Below, one piece after another: positions 1-9,180 of a stretch of 64,000 nt of DNA. Below the pieces are notes generated by a model that saw only the letters and a list, made by a program, of their open reading frames with translations, was not told the DNA's origin and made no database searches. The number at the start of each line of letters is the position of its first letter. Position 1 is the first letter of the stretch. The stretch is from contig NZ_NIWU01000002.1 in NCBI RefSeq assembly GCF_002236105.1, positions 1,054,001-1,118,000 on the forward strand, read 5' to 3'. The position numbers and the translations under genes are program-made. This DNA comes from Pseudomonas umsongensis. GTDB taxonomy: Bacteria; Pseudomonadota; Gammaproteobacteria; Pseudomonadales; Pseudomonadaceae.

Positions 1-140
1 TTTATTTCCCGTCCAATCCATCAGCGATTGCCGCTTTGTTTGCGCCTGACTGGACGGACGCCTTCGCGAGCAGGCTCGCTCCCACAGGGGAACGCATATC
101 AAATGTGGGAGCGAGCCTGCTCGCGAAGAGCCATGACTGA
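1..140 (+). CDS. cobB: 3' end of cobB, cobyrinate a,c-diamide synthase (partial, C-terminus run through a REP)
   Basis: Frame 3 is open from base 3 to the TGA at 138-140. It begins YFPSNPSAIAALFAP, which matches the conserved C-terminal end of CobB/CbiA glutamine amidotransferase-type a,c-diamide synthases. The frame then continues through both arms of the REP at 62-128, adding about 28 residues such as ASRLAPTG and GASLLAKS that are REP-encoded rather than family sequence. The stop overlaps the bluB ATG (133) by 8 bases, so the two genes are probably translationally coupled. The position directly ahead of bluB and cbiB fits pseudomonad cob operons. The start lies outside the window. Identity is inferred from the short motif plus context. 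Confidence 0.68.
   Translation, partial: YFPSNPSAIAALFAPDWTDAFASRLAPTGERISNVGASLLAKSHD
62..128. repeat. REP pair (BIME) between cobB and bluB
   Basis: Two inverted arms of about 25 bases, 62-86 and 104-128, carry the Pseudomonas REP core GCGAGCAGGCTCGCTCCCACA. The pair ends five bases before the bluB start codon and is read through by cobB. Confidence 0.9.
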
Positions 141-783
141 CAACGCCTTCAGCCAGGCCGAACGCGACGCGGTCTACCGCGCCATCGGTGAACGCCGCGA
201 CATGCGTCACTTCGCCGGCGGCACGGTCGAGCCCGAGCTGCTGCGACGCCTGCTCGAAGCCGCGCATCAGGCCCCAAGTGTCGGCCTGATGCAGCCCTGG
301 CGGTTCATCCGCATCAGCGATCGAGCCTTGCGTGGCCAGATCCAACAGCTGGTGGAGCAAGAACGTATCCGCACCGCCGAGGCCCTGGGTGAGCGCACCG
401 ACGAATTCATGCACCTCAAGGTCGAGGGCATCAACGATTGCGCCGAAGTGCTGGTCGCCGCGTTGATGGACGATCGCGAACGGCACATCTTCGGTCGTCG
501 CACCCTGCCGGAAATGGACCTGGCCTCGTTGTCTTGCGCCATCCAGAACCTCTGGCTGGCGTCCCGCGCCGAAGGGCTGGGCATGGGCTGGGTCTCGCTG
601 TTCGAACCGCAAGCCTTGGCGGACCTGCTGGGCCTGCCGCCTGGTGCCAAGCCCCTGGCCATTCTCTGCCTGGGACCGGTCAAGGCCTTCTATCCGGCGC
701 CAATGCTGGTGCTCGAAGGCTGGGCGCAGGCGCGTCCGTTGAGTGAGCTGCTGTACGAAAATTATTGGGGAGTGAGTCAATGA
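133..783 (+). CDS. bluB: 5,6-dimethylbenzimidazole synthase BluB
   Basis: Flavin-dependent enzyme that cleaves reduced FMN to make DMB, the lower ligand of cobalamin. The 216-residue protein has the nitroreductase-like fold signature of BluB: RRDMRHF near the N-terminus, [12 protein letters not shown] around residues 48-59 and EGLGMGWVS in the C-terminal half. The frame is open upstream to base 28, but that part is REP sequence, so the ATG at 133 ([14 protein letters not shown]) is the sensible start. There is no normal Shine-Dalgarno; the overlap with the cobB stop suggests coupling. The stop overlaps the cbiB ATG as ATGA. Confidence 0.93.
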   Translation: MTDNAFSQAERDAVYRAIGERRDMRHFAGGTVEPELLRRLLEAAHQAPSVGLMQPWRFIRISDRALRGQIQQLVEQERIRTAEALGERTDEFMHLKVEGINDCAEVLVAALMDDRERHIFGRRTLPEMDLASLSCAIQNLWLASRAEGLGMGWVSLFEPQALADLLGLPPGAKPLAILCLGPVKAFYPAPMLVLEGWAQARPLSELLYENYWGVSQ

Positions 784-1688
784 GTGTGGCGTTGTTGAGT
801 GTCGCCGCGGTAGCGCTGGATGCGCTGCTGGGTGAGCCCAAGCGCTGGCATCCGCTGGTGGCGTTTGGCCGTTTCGCCGAGCGCATCGAGCAACGTTTCA
901 ATGGTGGCGGTCGCGGCTGGCGCAGCCATGGGGTCACCGCGTGGGTGATCGCCGTAGTGCCGCTGACCCTGTTGGCCACGGCGCTCTCATGGGCGCCGTA
1001 CGTCGGCTGGATCGTCGAGATTCTCGCGCTCTATTGCGCCCTGGGCATGCGCAGCCTCGGCGAGCACGTCACGCCGGTGGCCAAGGCCTTGCGCAGCGGT
1101 GACCTTGAAGAAGCGCGCCAACGCGTGAGTTATCTGGTCAGCCGCAAAACCAGTGATCTGGATGAAACCGCCGTGGCCCGTGCCGCCACCGAATCGGTGC
1201 TGGAAAACGGCAGCGACGCGGTGTTCGCCGCGCTGTTCTGGTTTGCCGTGGCCGGTGCGCCCGGCGTGGTGCTCTACCGTTTGAGCAACACCCTGGACGC
1301 GATGTGGGGCTATCGCAACGAACGCTTCGAGCGTTTCGGCTGGGCGGCGGCCAAGATCGACGACGTGCTCAATTACATTCCGGCGCGCCTGGTGGCGCTG
1401 ACCTATGCACTGCTGGGCAAGACCCGACTGGCGTTGAAATGCTGGCGTACCCAGGGGCCAACCTGGGACAGCCCGAATGCCGGTCCGGTGATGGCGGCGG
1501 GGGCCGGTGCGTTAGGCGTCGAGCTGGGCGGGCCGGCGATTTATCACGGTGAACTGCATCAGCGCCCGACGCTGGGCGAGGGCGTGCCGGCGGATGCCGA
1601 CGCCATCGACCGCGGCTGGCAACTGGTGCAGCGTGGGGTATGGTTGTGGCTGCTGATTCTGTGCGTGGGGTCTGAATTTTATGCTTGA
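780..1688 (+). CDS. cbiB: adenosylcobinamide-phosphate synthase CbiB (CobD in Pseudomonas naming)
   Basis: Inner-membrane enzyme that joins aminopropanol (phosphate) to adenosylcobyric acid. The 302-residue protein shows the CbiB N-terminal signature [18 protein letters not shown], several hydrophobic segments, the central SRKTSDLD motif and [19 protein letters not shown]. The start at 780 overlaps the bluB stop and the stop overlaps the next ATG at 1681, typical of tight coupling in this operon. Confidence 0.95.
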   Translation: MSVALLSVAAVALDALLGEPKRWHPLVAFGRFAERIEQRFNGGGRGWRSHGVTAWVIAVVPLTLLATALSWAPYVGWIVEILALYCALGMRSLGEHVTPVAKALRSGDLEEARQRVSYLVSRKTSDLDETAVARAATESVLENGSDAVFAALFWFAVAGAPGVVLYRLSNTLDAMWGYRNERFERFGWAAAKIDDVLNYIPARLVALTYALLGKTRLALKCWRTQGPTWDSPNAGPVMAAGAGALGVELGGPAIYHGELHQRPTLGEGVPADADAIDRGWQLVQRGVWLWLLILCVGSEFYA

Positions 1689-2673
1689 GCACGGCGGACG
1701 ACTGCGCAAGGCGGCGCACGATTACGGCATCGATGAAGCCGATTGGCTTGACCTGTCCAGCGGCCTGGCCCCCTGGCCGTTTCCAGTGCCGGACATCCCG
1801 CAACGGGCCTGGGCGCGATTGCCGGAAACCAATGACGGTCTGGAGCAGGCGGCCTGCGACTACTACGGCACCTTGCAAGCGTTGCCGGTCGCCGGTTCGC
1901 AGATGGCCATCCAGTTGCTGCCGCGTTTGCGGCGGGCGGGCAAGGTCGGCGTACTGTCACCCTGTTATGCCGAACATGCCGAGGCGTGGCGGCGCAATGG
2001 CTACATCGTGCGCGAAGTGCTGGAGCAGGAGGTCGACTTCTTCGTCGATAGCCTCGACGTGCTGGTGGTGGTCAACCCGAATAATCCAACCGGGCTGAAC
2101 CTGACGCCCGCGCGGCTGCTCGACTGGCATTCGCGCCTGGCCCCGCGCGGTGGCTGGCTGGTGGTGGACGAGGCCTTCATGGACAACACGCCGCACCTGA
2201 GTGTGGCGCCGTTTGCCCATCAGGTAGGCTTGATCGTGCTGCGCTCCTTTGGCAAGTTTTTCGGCCTGGCCGGCGTGCGCCTGGGTTTTGTCCTGGCTGA
2301 GCGCAAGTTGCTCAAGTTGCTCGCCGAGCAAGTAGGGCCGTGGGCGGTCAGCGGGCCGACCCGAGTGCTGGGCCAGGCGTGCCTGCGCGACACCGAAGGG
2401 CATGTTCGGCAGCGCGAGCGCGCTGATGAGGCCAGTGCGCGGCTGGCCACCCTGTTGACCCGGCATGGCTTCCAACCCCAAGGCGGGTGCGCCTTGTTCC
2501 AATGGCTAATCACCGAGCGTGCCGAAGTACTGCACGAGTTCATGGCCCGGCGCGGCATTCTATTGCGCCTGTTCGCCCACAACAGCAGCCTGCGTTTCGG
2601 CCTGCCTGGCGATGAAGCCGACTGGGCACGCCTCGACTGCGCGTTCGACGCCTTCACCAGGGAAAGCCAATGA
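1681..2673 (+). CDS. cobD: threonine-phosphate decarboxylase (CobD type; CobC in Pseudomonas naming)
   Basis: PLP enzyme of the class I/II aminotransferase fold that makes (R)-1-amino-2-propanol phosphate for CbiB. Visible are the N-terminal [14 protein letters not shown], the VVNPNNPTG loop, the VVDEAFMD segment and the PLP-lysine region [16 protein letters not shown]. 330 residues is normal for the family. Adjacent to cbiB, whose substrate it provides; both ends overlap the neighbouring genes. Confidence 0.94.
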   Translation: MLEHGGRLRKAAHDYGIDEADWLDLSSGLAPWPFPVPDIPQRAWARLPETNDGLEQAACDYYGTLQALPVAGSQMAIQLLPRLRRAGKVGVLSPCYAEHAEAWRRNGYIVREVLEQEVDFFVDSLDVLVVVNPNNPTGLNLTPARLLDWHSRLAPRGGWLVVDEAFMDNTPHLSVAPFAHQVGLIVLRSFGKFFGLAGVRLGFVLAERKLLKLLAEQVGPWAVSGPTRVLGQACLRDTEGHVRQRERADEASARLATLLTRHGFQPQGGCALFQWLITERAEVLHEFMARRGILLRLFAHNSSLRFGLPGDEADWARLDCAFDAFTRESQ

Positions 2674-4121
2674 CCACGCTAATGGTGCAGGGCACCACAT
2701 CCGACGCCGGTAAAAGCACGCTGGTGACGGCACTGTGCCGCTGGGTTACGCGCCAGGGTGTCAGCGTGGTGCCGTTCAAGCCGCAGAACATGGCGCTCAA
2801 TAGCGCGGTGACTGCCGACGCTGGCGAGATTGGTCGCGCGCAAGCCGTGCAAGCCCAGGCTGCTTTTCTTGAGCCCCACACCGACATGAACCCGGTGCTG
2901 CTCAAGCCCAACAGCGATACCGGCGCCCAGGTGATCATCCATGGGCGTGCAGTCACCACGATGAATGCCGTGGCCTATCACGACTACAAATCCATTGCGA
3001 TGCAAGCGGTGCTGGCGTCCCACGAACGCTTGAGCTCAGCGTATCCAGTGGTGATGGTCGAGGGGGCGGGCTCACCGGCCGAGATCAACCTGCGCGCTGG
3101 CGACATCGCCAACATGGGCTTCGCCGAAGCGGTGGATTGCCCGGTGGTGCTGATCGCCGACATCAATCGGGGCGGGGTTTTCGCTCACCTGGTGGGCACC
3201 CTGGAACTGCTGTCGCCCTCCGAGCAGGCGCGGGTCAAAGGTTTCGTCATCAACCGTTTTCGCGGTGACATCGCCCTGCTGCAACCCGGTCTCGACTGGC
3301 TGGAAGCGCGCACTGGCAAGCCGGTGATCGGCGTACTGCCTTACGTGATGGACCTGCACCTGGAGGCCGAGGACGGCATCGACCAGCGCCAGGCCGACAA
3401 GGCCGGGCAGCTGTTGAAGGTGGTGGTGCCGGTGCTGCCGCGCATCAGCAACCACACCGATTTCGATCCACTGCGCCTGCACCCGCAAGTGGATCTGCAA
3501 TTCATTGGCCCCGGCCAGGCGATTCCAGCGGCCGACCTGATCATTCTGCCAGGCTCGAAAAGCGTGCGTAGCGATCTGGCCTATCTGCGCGCCAATGGCT
3601 GGGACGCCGCGATCTCGCGACACCTGCGCTATGGCGGCAAAGTCCTGGGTATTTGCGGTGGCCTGCAGATGCTCGGCGAGCAGGTGCATGACCCGCTGGG
3701 ACTTGAAGGCGCGCCGGGGTCCAGTGATGGCCTGGGCCTGCTGGCATTCACCACGCAGCTCGAAGAACACAAGCAGCTACGCAACGTGCGCGGGCGTCTT
3801 GCACTGGAGAATGCCGAGGTCTGCGGCTATGAGATTCACGCTGGCGTTACCACCGGACCTGCCCTGGAAAATGCCGCCGTGCAGTTGGACGATGGTCGTT
3901 GCGATGGCGCGCAGAGTGTCGATGGGCAAATTTTCGGCACCTATTTGCATGGCCTGTTTGAATCCCCGGCGGCGTGCAGTGCGCTGTTGCGATGGGCGGG
4001 TTTGCAGAATGTGCAGGAGGTGGATTACCACGGCTTGCGCGAGCGGGATATCGAGCGCTTGGCGGATCTGGTTGAAAAGCATCTGGATACCGGGCTGTTG
4101 CGCGAGCTCTGTGGTTTTTGA
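2670..4121 (+). CDS. cobQ: cobyric acid synthase CobQ
   Basis: ATP- and glutamine-dependent amidation of peripheral carboxylates of adenosylcobyrinic a,c-diamide. The 483-residue protein has an N-terminal dethiobiotin-synthetase-like ATPase domain ([18 protein letters not shown], then KPQNMALNS) and a C-terminal class I glutaminase domain with [11 protein letters not shown], whose nucleophile is Cys329, and GYEIHAG. The ATG overlaps the preceding stop (ATGA). A 148-base gap holding a REP pair follows. Confidence 0.96.
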   Translation: MTTLMVQGTTSDAGKSTLVTALCRWVTRQGVSVVPFKPQNMALNSAVTADAGEIGRAQAVQAQAAFLEPHTDMNPVLLKPNSDTGAQVIIHGRAVTTMNAVAYHDYKSIAMQAVLASHERLSSAYPVVMVEGAGSPAEINLRAGDIANMGFAEAVDCPVVLIADINRGGVFAHLVGTLELLSPSEQARVKGFVINRFRGDIALLQPGLDWLEARTGKPVIGVLPYVMDLHLEAEDGIDQRQADKAGQLLKVVVPVLPRISNHTDFDPLRLHPQVDLQFIGPGQAIPAADLIILPGSKSVRSDLAYLRANGWDAAISRHLRYGGKVLGICGGLQMLGEQVHDPLGLEGAPGSSDGLGLLAFTTQLEEHKQLRNVRGRLALENAEVCGYEIHAGVTTGPALENAAVQLDDGRCDGAQSVDGQIFGTYLHGLFESPAACSALLRWAGLQNVQEVDYHGLRERDIERLADLVEKHLDTGLLRELCGF

Positions 4122-4133
4122 GGTGGCTGTGCT

Positions 4134-4237
4134 GGCCCCTTCGCGGGCAAGCCCGCTCCCACAGGGTTACCGGGTGTACTCAAGTTTTGTGACCAACCCA
4201 AACAACTGTGGGAGCGGGCTTGCCCGCGAAGGGGCCC
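4134..4237. repeat. REP pair between cobQ and cobU
   Basis: Inverted arms of about 30 bases containing TTCGCGGGCAAGCCCGCTCC and its complement, separated by about 42 bases. This is the GGGC variant of the REP core, unlike the GAGCAGG variant ahead of bluB. Confidence 0.88.
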
Positions 4238-4269
4238 GTCATGACACTGCACATTTTATGGAATAAACC

Positions 4270-4791
4270 ATGCTCCAACTGATCCTCGGCGGTGCCCGCT
4301 CTGGGAAAAGTCGCCTGGCGGAAAAACTCGCCAGCGAAAGCGGCCTTCAAGTGACCTACATCGCCACCAGCCAACCCCTGGACGGTGAAATGAACGAGCG
4401 TGTCGCCCATCACCGCGCCCGCCGTCCGACCGAATGGGCGTTGATCGAAGAGCCTGTGGAACTGGCCCGCATCCTGCGCGAAACCGCCAGCAGCGAGCGC
4501 TGCCTGCTGGTGGACTGCCTGACGTTGTGGATGACCAACCTGCTGATGCTCGATGACACCGAGCGTCTGGTGGCCGAGCGCGAAGCCTTGCTCGAATGCC
4601 TGGCGTCGTTGCCGGGTGAAATCATTTTTGTCAGCAACGAGACCGGAATGGGCGTCGTGCCGCTGGGCGAATTGACTCGCCGCTATGTCGATGAAGCCGG
4701 TTGGCTGCATCAAGCCCTGGCCGAGCGTTGCCAGCGTGTCGTCCTGACCGTTGCCGGCCTGCCCCTGACTTTGAAAGGAACTGCTTTATGA
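4270..4791 (+). CDS. cobU: bifunctional adenosylcobinamide kinase / cobinamide-phosphate guanylyltransferase
   Basis: Phosphorylates adenosylcobinamide and transfers GMP to it. 173 residues, normal for CobU/CobP. The P-loop GGARSGKS is at residues 7-14, followed by the typical HxxRRPxxW element (HRARRPTEW) and [19 protein letters not shown] ribosome site lies about 8 bases upstream. The stop overlaps the cobT start. Confidence 0.96.
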   Translation: MLQLILGGARSGKSRLAEKLASESGLQVTYIATSQPLDGEMNERVAHHRARRPTEWALIEEPVELARILRETASSERCLLVDCLTLWMTNLLMLDDTERLVAEREALLECLASLPGEIIFVSNETGMGVVPLGELTRRYVDEAGWLHQALAERCQRVVLTVAGLPLTLKGTAL

Positions 4792-5843
4792 GCCCAACCT
4801 GGTGGCTGAACCCCTGCAAACCGATCGACGCCCAGGCGGTCGAGCAGGCGCAAGCCCGTCAACAGCAACTGACCAAGCCGGCCGGCTCACTCGGTCAGCT
4901 TGAGTCGGTGGCGGTGCAACTGGCCGGACTGCAGGGGCAGGTGAAGCCGAGTCTGGAGCGGTTGTGGATCGCGATTTTTGCCGGTGACCATGGTGTGGTG
5001 GCCGAGGGAGTGTCGGCCTATCCCCAGGAAGTCACCGGGCAGATGCTGCTCAACTTCGTCAGCGGCGGTGCAGCGATCAGTGTGTTGGCGCGGCAGTTGG
5101 GCGCCTCCCTGGAAGTGGTCGACCTGGGCACCATCACACCGTCGTTGAACCTGGCGGGTGTGCGACACCTGAACATCGGGCCCGGCACGGCGAATTTTGC
5201 GCATGGGCCAGCGATGACCGCGGCGCAAGGCGAACGCGCGTTGCAGGCCGGTCGCGACAGCGTTGAGCGCGCCGTTGCGATGGGTGCGCAACTGTTCATC
5301 GGTGGCGAAATGGGCATCGGCAACACCACGGCGGCCAGCGCCCTGGCCTGTGCCTTGCTCGATTGCCCGGTGGTGCACCTGGCCGGGCCGGGTACGGGGC
5401 TGGATGCGGCGGGTGTCAGTCGTAAAGCGCAAGTGATCGAGCGCGCGCTGGTGCTGCACGGCGCTCAACGTGGCGATGCGCTGCAGACCTTGTTCAATCT
5501 GGGCGGTTTTGAAATCGCGGCACTGGTGGGCTCCTACCTGGCGTGCGCCCAGCAAGGCATTGCAGTGCTGGTGGACGGGTTCATCTGCAGTGTCGCGGCC
5601 TTGGTCGCGGTGCGGTTGAATCCGTCGTGCCGCCAATGGCTGTTGTTCGGTCATCGCGGAGCCGAGCCGGGCCATCGTCATGTGCTGGAAACCCTGAAGG
5701 CCGAACCCTTGCTGGACCTCGGCTTGCGCCTGGGCGAGGGCAGTGGTGCCGCGCTGGCCGTGCCATTGCTGCGTCTGGCGTGCGAGCTGCACGGGCAGAT
5801 GGCGACGTTTGCCGAAGCGGCGGTGGCGGACCGTCCGGCATGA
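4788..5843 (+). CDS. cobT: nicotinate-nucleotide--dimethylbenzimidazole phosphoribosyltransferase
   Basis: Makes alpha-ribazole phosphate from DMB (BluB product) and nicotinate mononucleotide. 351 residues; signature segments include [15 protein letters not shown], the glycine-rich [14 protein letters not shown] and the C-terminal [13 protein letters not shown] whose Glu is the expected catalytic base. The ATG at 4788 ([10 protein letters not shown]) overlaps the cobU stop and fits family length better than upstream in-frame starts. The stop overlaps the cobC ATG. Confidence 0.95.
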   Translation: MSPTWWLNPCKPIDAQAVEQAQARQQQLTKPAGSLGQLESVAVQLAGLQGQVKPSLERLWIAIFAGDHGVVAEGVSAYPQEVTGQMLLNFVSGGAAISVLARQLGASLEVVDLGTITPSLNLAGVRHLNIGPGTANFAHGPAMTAAQGERALQAGRDSVERAVAMGAQLFIGGEMGIGNTTAASALACALLDCPVVHLAGPGTGLDAAGVSRKAQVIERALVLHGAQRGDALQTLFNLGGFEIAALVGSYLACAQQGIAVLVDGFICSVAALVAVRLNPSCRQWLLFGHRGAEPGHRHVLETLKAEPLLDLGLRLGEGSGAALAVPLLRLACELHGQMATFAEAAVADRPA

Positions 5844-6415
5844 TCTTGCATCTGGACTTGTTGCGTCACGGTGAAACAGAACTCGGTGGCGGCTTGCGCG
5901 GCAGCCTCGACGATGCGCTGACCGACAAGGGCTGGGCGCAGATGCGCCAGGCGGTGGCGGGGCAGGGGCCTTGGGATCGCCTGGTCAGTTCGCCTTTGCA
6001 GCGCTGTGCGCGTTTCGCCGAAGAACTGGCGATGCAGTCAGGGCCGCCGATCGAGCTGAACAAAGACCTGCAGGAACTGCACTTCGGTGCCTGGGAAGGA
6101 CAGAGTGCCGCGGCACTGATGGAAACCGACGCCCAGGCCCTGGGTTTGTTCTGGGCTGATCCGTATTCGTTTACCCCGCCAGAGGGTGAACCGGTCGCGG
6201 AGTTTTCAGCGCGAGTACTCGCGGCGGTCGCACGCTTGCATGGGGCGTACGCCGGAGAGCGTGTGCTGCTGGTCAGTCATGGCGGGGTCATGCGTTTATT
6301 GCTGGCCCACGCCCGGGGCTTGCCCCGCGAGCAACTGCTCAATGTCGAAGTGGCGCACGGCGCGCTGTTCTCGCTCTTGGTCGAGCCCGGTGGTCTCTTG
6401 AGGGAAGTGCGCTGA
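5840..6415 (+). CDS. cobC: alpha-ribazole phosphatase, histidine phosphatase family
   Basis: Expected to remove the phosphate from alpha-ribazole-5'-phosphate (or cobalamin phosphate). 191 residues with the phosphoglycerate-mutase-like LLRHGETE motif (catalytic His10), [19 protein letters not shown] and a second His in [11 protein letters not shown]. The start at 5840 overlaps cobT. Place between cobT and cobS supports this role over a general phosphatase. Confidence 0.9.
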   Translation: MILHLDLLRHGETELGGGLRGSLDDALTDKGWAQMRQAVAGQGPWDRLVSSPLQRCARFAEELAMQSGPPIELNKDLQELHFGAWEGQSAAALMETDAQALGLFWADPYSFTPPEGEPVAEFSARVLAAVARLHGAYAGERVLLVSHGGVMRLLLAHARGLPREQLLNVEVAHGALFSLLVEPGGLLREVR

Positions 6416-6417
6416 AC

Positions 6418-7152
6418 ATGTTGCCATTCTGGATCGCCCTGCAATTTCTCAGCAGCCTGCCGGTTCGTTTGCCGGGCATGCCGACGCCTGAGGAGCTGGG
6501 GCGCTCGCTGCTGTTTTATCCGCTGGTGGGTGTGCTGTTCGGCGTGATTCTGTGGGCGCTGAACGGGCTGTTGCTGGGCACGCCACTGCTGCTCCATGCC
6601 GCACTGCTATTGACGGCGTGGGTGCTGCTCAGTGGCGCGCTGCACCTGGACGGCCTGGCCGACAGCGCCGATGCATGGCTGGGCGGATTCGGCGACCGCG
6701 AGCGCACGCTGACGATCATGAAGGATCCGCGCAGCGGGCCGATCGCCGTGGTCACGCTGGTGCTGGTGTTGCTGCTCAAGTTTGCCGCGTTGCTAGCGTT
6801 GATTGAGCAGCAGCACAGTGTGCTATTGATCATCGTCCCACTGATTAGCCGCAGCGCGTTACTGGGGTTGTTCCTCACCACGCCCTACGTGCGTCCCGGT
6901 GGATTGGGCCAGGCGCTGGCCGATCATCTTCCGCGGTTGGCGGGCAAGCAGGTGTTGGCGGTCAGTGCCTTGTTGTGTGTGCTGATCGCTGGGTTCAACG
7001 GCGTTTGGGCGCTGCTGCTGGCGGCGCTGATGTTTGCCTGGCTGAGGCAGGTGATGCTGCGCCGATTGGGCGGCACGACAGGTGACACGGCAGGGGCGTT
7101 GCTGGAACTATTGGAAGTAGCAGTGCTGGTGGGCGTGGCGCTAATCCTGTAG
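6418..7152 (+). CDS. cobS: cobalamin synthase, adenosylcobinamide-GDP ribazoletransferase
   Basis: Integral membrane enzyme joining adenosylcobinamide-GDP and alpha-ribazole. 244 residues with about six hydrophobic segments and the family motif LHLDGLADSADAWLGG plus MKDPRSGPIAV. It begins two bases after cobC. The TAG stop (7150-7152) is part of the first REP arm, so the REP boundary lies at or inside the gene end. It closes the cobalamin block. Confidence 0.95.
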   Translation: MLPFWIALQFLSSLPVRLPGMPTPEELGRSLLFYPLVGVLFGVILWALNGLLLGTPLLLHAALLLTAWVLLSGALHLDGLADSADAWLGGFGDRERTLTIMKDPRSGPIAVVTLVLVLLLKFAALLALIEQQHSVLLIIVPLISRSALLGLFLTTPYVRPGGLGQALADHLPRLAGKQVLAVSALLCVLIAGFNGVWALLLAALMFAWLRQVMLRRLGGTTGDTAGALLELLEVAVLVGVALIL

Positions 7153-7248
7153 GAGCGAGCATGCTCGCGATGGAGGTACAAGCACCGAGGGGTGTCAGGC
7201 AGTCAGCGTCATCGTTGACGTCCATCGCGAGCATGCTCGCTCCTACAG
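7147..7248. repeat. REP pair at the 3' end of cobS
   Basis: Arms 7147-7174 and 7221-7248 carry CTGTAGGAGCGAGCATGCTC and its complement. The first arm overlaps the cobS stop codon. The spacer shares the phrase CGTTGACGTCCATCGCGAG with the REP pairs at 9750 and 25580. Confidence 0.9.
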
Positions 7249-7291
7249 GTAGAGGGGTTTGGTGTAACATAAATTTGCTTTCATTCAACCA

Positions 7292-7305
7292 CGGGTATAT
7301 ACACG
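7292..7305. promoter_or_regulatory. candidate MarR operator, copy 1 (imperfect)
   Basis: CGGGTATATACACG lies five bases before the marR start codon. It differs by one base from the perfect palindrome found ahead of the neighbouring MFS gene, suggesting autoregulation. Confidence 0.6.
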
Positions 7306-7309
7306 CACC

Positions 7310-7714
7310 ATGCTCGAATCCCAATGTTTATGCATCAACCTGCGTCGCGCCGCCCGTGGCGTCAGCAGGCATTACGACGGCGCTCTCGATGGCTTCGGGA
7401 TCAACGTTGCGCAGTATTCTTTGCTGTGCAACCTGCAGCGCCTGGATCAACCGAGTATCTCCACCCTCGCCGAAGCCATGGGCCTGGATCGCAGTACCCT
7501 GGGGCGCAACTTGCGTGTGCTGGAGGGTGATGGCCTGGTGACGCTGGTCGAGGGCGAGGACATGCGCAATCGCATCGTCCTGCTCACCGAAGCGGGCGCC
7601 GAGCGCCTCAAAGCCGCCTTGCCCGCCTGGGAGGCGGCGCAACAGCGCTTGGTCGATCGCTTGGGCGCGGAAAAGCGTGAAACGTTATTGAAGTTGCTGG
7701 ACGAACTGGCTTGA
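7310..7714 (+). CDS. MarR-family transcriptional regulator
   Basis: 134-residue winged-helix DNA-binding protein. MarR features: ISTLAEAMGLDRSTLGRNLRVLEGDGLV (helix-turn-helix and recognition helix, about residues 49-76), then a wing with an acidic EGEDMRNRIVLLTEAG turn typical of the DxRxxxxxLT signature. It lies 52 bases ahead of an MFS exporter on the same strand, and near-identical palindromes precede both genes, so it probably represses both until a ligand binds. The ligand is unknown. Confidence 0.9.
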   Translation: MLESQCLCINLRRAARGVSRHYDGALDGFGINVAQYSLLCNLQRLDQPSISTLAEAMGLDRSTLGRNLRVLEGDGLVTLVEGEDMRNRIVLLTEAGAERLKAALPAWEAAQQRLVDRLGAEKRETLLKLLDELA

Positions 7715-7736
7715 GGTCAGTTTTTTCGAGTTTAAG

Positions 7737-7750
7737 CGGGTATATACCCG
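7737..7750. promoter_or_regulatory. candidate MarR operator, copy 2 (perfect palindrome)
   Basis: CGGGTATATACCCG is a perfect 14-base palindrome 16 bases ahead of the MFS start codon. It sits between marR and the transporter gene, where a repressor would block transcription. Confidence 0.65.
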
Positions 7751-7766
7751 TAAATGGAGAACAAGA

Positions 7767-8975
7767 ATGACCTCGATGTGGCGTACGTGCGGCTGGGTTT
7801 TACTGGGAAGTGCGCTGATCCTGGCGTTGTCCCTCGGGGTGCGACACGGTTTCGGGCTGTTCCTGGCGCCGATGAGTGCCGAGTTCGGCTGGGGGCGTGA
7901 AGTCTTCGCCTTCGCCATCGCCCTGCAGAACCTGATCTGGGGCCTGGCGCAACCCTTCACCGGCGCCCTGGCCGACCGCTTTGGCGCGGCCAAAGTGGTG
8001 CTGGTCGGCGGCGTCCTGTACGCGGCGGGGTTGGTCTGCATGGGGCTTTCCGACTCGGCGGTGACCTTGTCCCTGAGCGCCGGCCTGCTGATCGGGATCG
8101 GCCTGTCCGGCACCTCCTTCTCAGTGATCCTCGGCGTGGTCGGGCGTGCGGTGCCGCCAGAAAAACGCAGCATGGGCATGGGTATCGCCAGTGCCGCCGG
8201 TTCGTTCGGCCAGTTCGCCATGCTGCCGGGCACGCTCGGTTTGATCGGCTGGCTCGGCTGGTCGGCGGCATTGCTGGCGCTGGGTGTGCTGGTGGCACTG
8301 ATCGTGCCGCTGGTGAGCATGCTCAAGGACAAGCCGCTGCCGCTGCTCGGCCACGAACAGACCCTTTCTGAAGCGTTGCGCGAGGCGTGCTCCCATTCGG
8401 GGTTCTGGCTGCTGGCATTCGGCTTTTTTGTCTGTGGCTTCCAGGTGGTGTTCATTGGCGTGCACCTGCCAGCGTACCTGGTGGATCAACATCTGCCGGC
8501 GACGGTGGGTACCACGGTGCTGGCCTTGATCGGCCTGTTCAACATCTTCGGCACCTATACCGCCGGCTGGCTCGGCGGGCGCATGTCCAAACCGCGTCTG
8601 TTGACTGGCCTGTACCTGCTGCGCGCCGTGGTGATCGGGTTGTTCCTGTGGGCGCCAGTGACGACGACCAGCGCCTACCTGTTCGGGATGGCCATGGGGT
8701 TCCTATGGTTGTCGACCGTTCCCTTGACCAACGGCACCGTGGCCACCTTGTTCGGCGTACGAAACCTGTCCATGCTCGGTGGGATTGTTTTCCTGTTTCA
8801 CCAGCTCGGGTCATTTCTCGGTGGCTGGCTGGGCGGGGTGGTGTACGACCGGACCGGGAGCTACGACTTGATCTGGCAGGTGGCGATCCTCTTGAGCCTG
8901 ATGGCGGCCGCGCTTAACTGGCCCGTGCGTGAGCGGCCCGTGGCGCGTCTGCAAAGCCAGCTGAGTGCGACATGA
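7767..8975 (+). CDS. MFS transporter regulated by the adjacent MarR protein
   Basis: 402-residue major facilitator protein with about 12 hydrophobic segments. The first cytoplasmic loop reads ALADRFGAAKVV, matching the MFS GxxxDRxGxR signature, and the segment RHGFGLFLAPMSAEFGW resembles the monocarboxylate/oxalate-formate antiporter branch. A GGAG ribosome site stands 8 bases ahead of the ATG. The substrate cannot be read from sequence; the MarR pair suggests efflux of a small aromatic or toxic compound (inference). Its TGA overlaps the ATG of a small membrane ORF. Confidence 0.88.
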   Translation: MTSMWRTCGWVLLGSALILALSLGVRHGFGLFLAPMSAEFGWGREVFAFAIALQNLIWGLAQPFTGALADRFGAAKVVLVGGVLYAAGLVCMGLSDSAVTLSLSAGLLIGIGLSGTSFSVILGVVGRAVPPEKRSMGMGIASAAGSFGQFAMLPGTLGLIGWLGWSAALLALGVLVALIVPLVSMLKDKPLPLLGHEQTLSEALREACSHSGFWLLAFGFFVCGFQVVFIGVHLPAYLVDQHLPATVGTTVLALIGLFNIFGTYTAGWLGGRMSKPRLLTGLYLLRAVVIGLFLWAPVTTTSAYLFGMAMGFLWLSTVPLTNGTVATLFGVRNLSMLGGIVFLFHQLGSFLGGWLGGVVYDRTGSYDLIWQVAILLSLMAAALNWPVRERPVARLQSQLSAT

Positions 8976-9094
8976 ACAGCCTCTGGTCGCGGATCGTGAT
9001 CGCCGCTGTGTGCGGCTTGCTGCTGGCCGTGGCCTGGTGGGGCTGGCATCAGGGCGGCCTGGCGTTGATGCAACTGGGAATGGGGGCGTGCTAG
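8972..9094 (+). CDS. small membrane protein, 40 residues, co-translated with the MFS gene
   Basis: ATG overlaps the MFS stop as ATGA. The product starts MNSLWSRIVIAAVCGLLLAV and continues through a tryptophan-rich AWWGWHQGG, giving one hydrophobic helix with a positive N-terminus. No family recognised. The tight coupling and membrane character suggest an accessory peptide of the transporter, but short fortuitous ORFs of this kind are possible. Confidence 0.5.
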   Translation: MNSLWSRIVIAAVCGLLLAVAWWGWHQGGLALMQLGMGAC

Positions 9095-9180
9095 AGGGCG
9101 GCATTCTTCAAGGACGCTTGCTAGCAGCAAGTGAGGGCGAGTAACTTCAATCTCACAAGAACTCTCAAGGAAGCACCGAT

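Noticed and set aside
1..60. Cobalamin riboswitch ahead of the cob genes
   Set aside because: The first bases are coding (end of cobB); any riboswitch would be upstream of the window.
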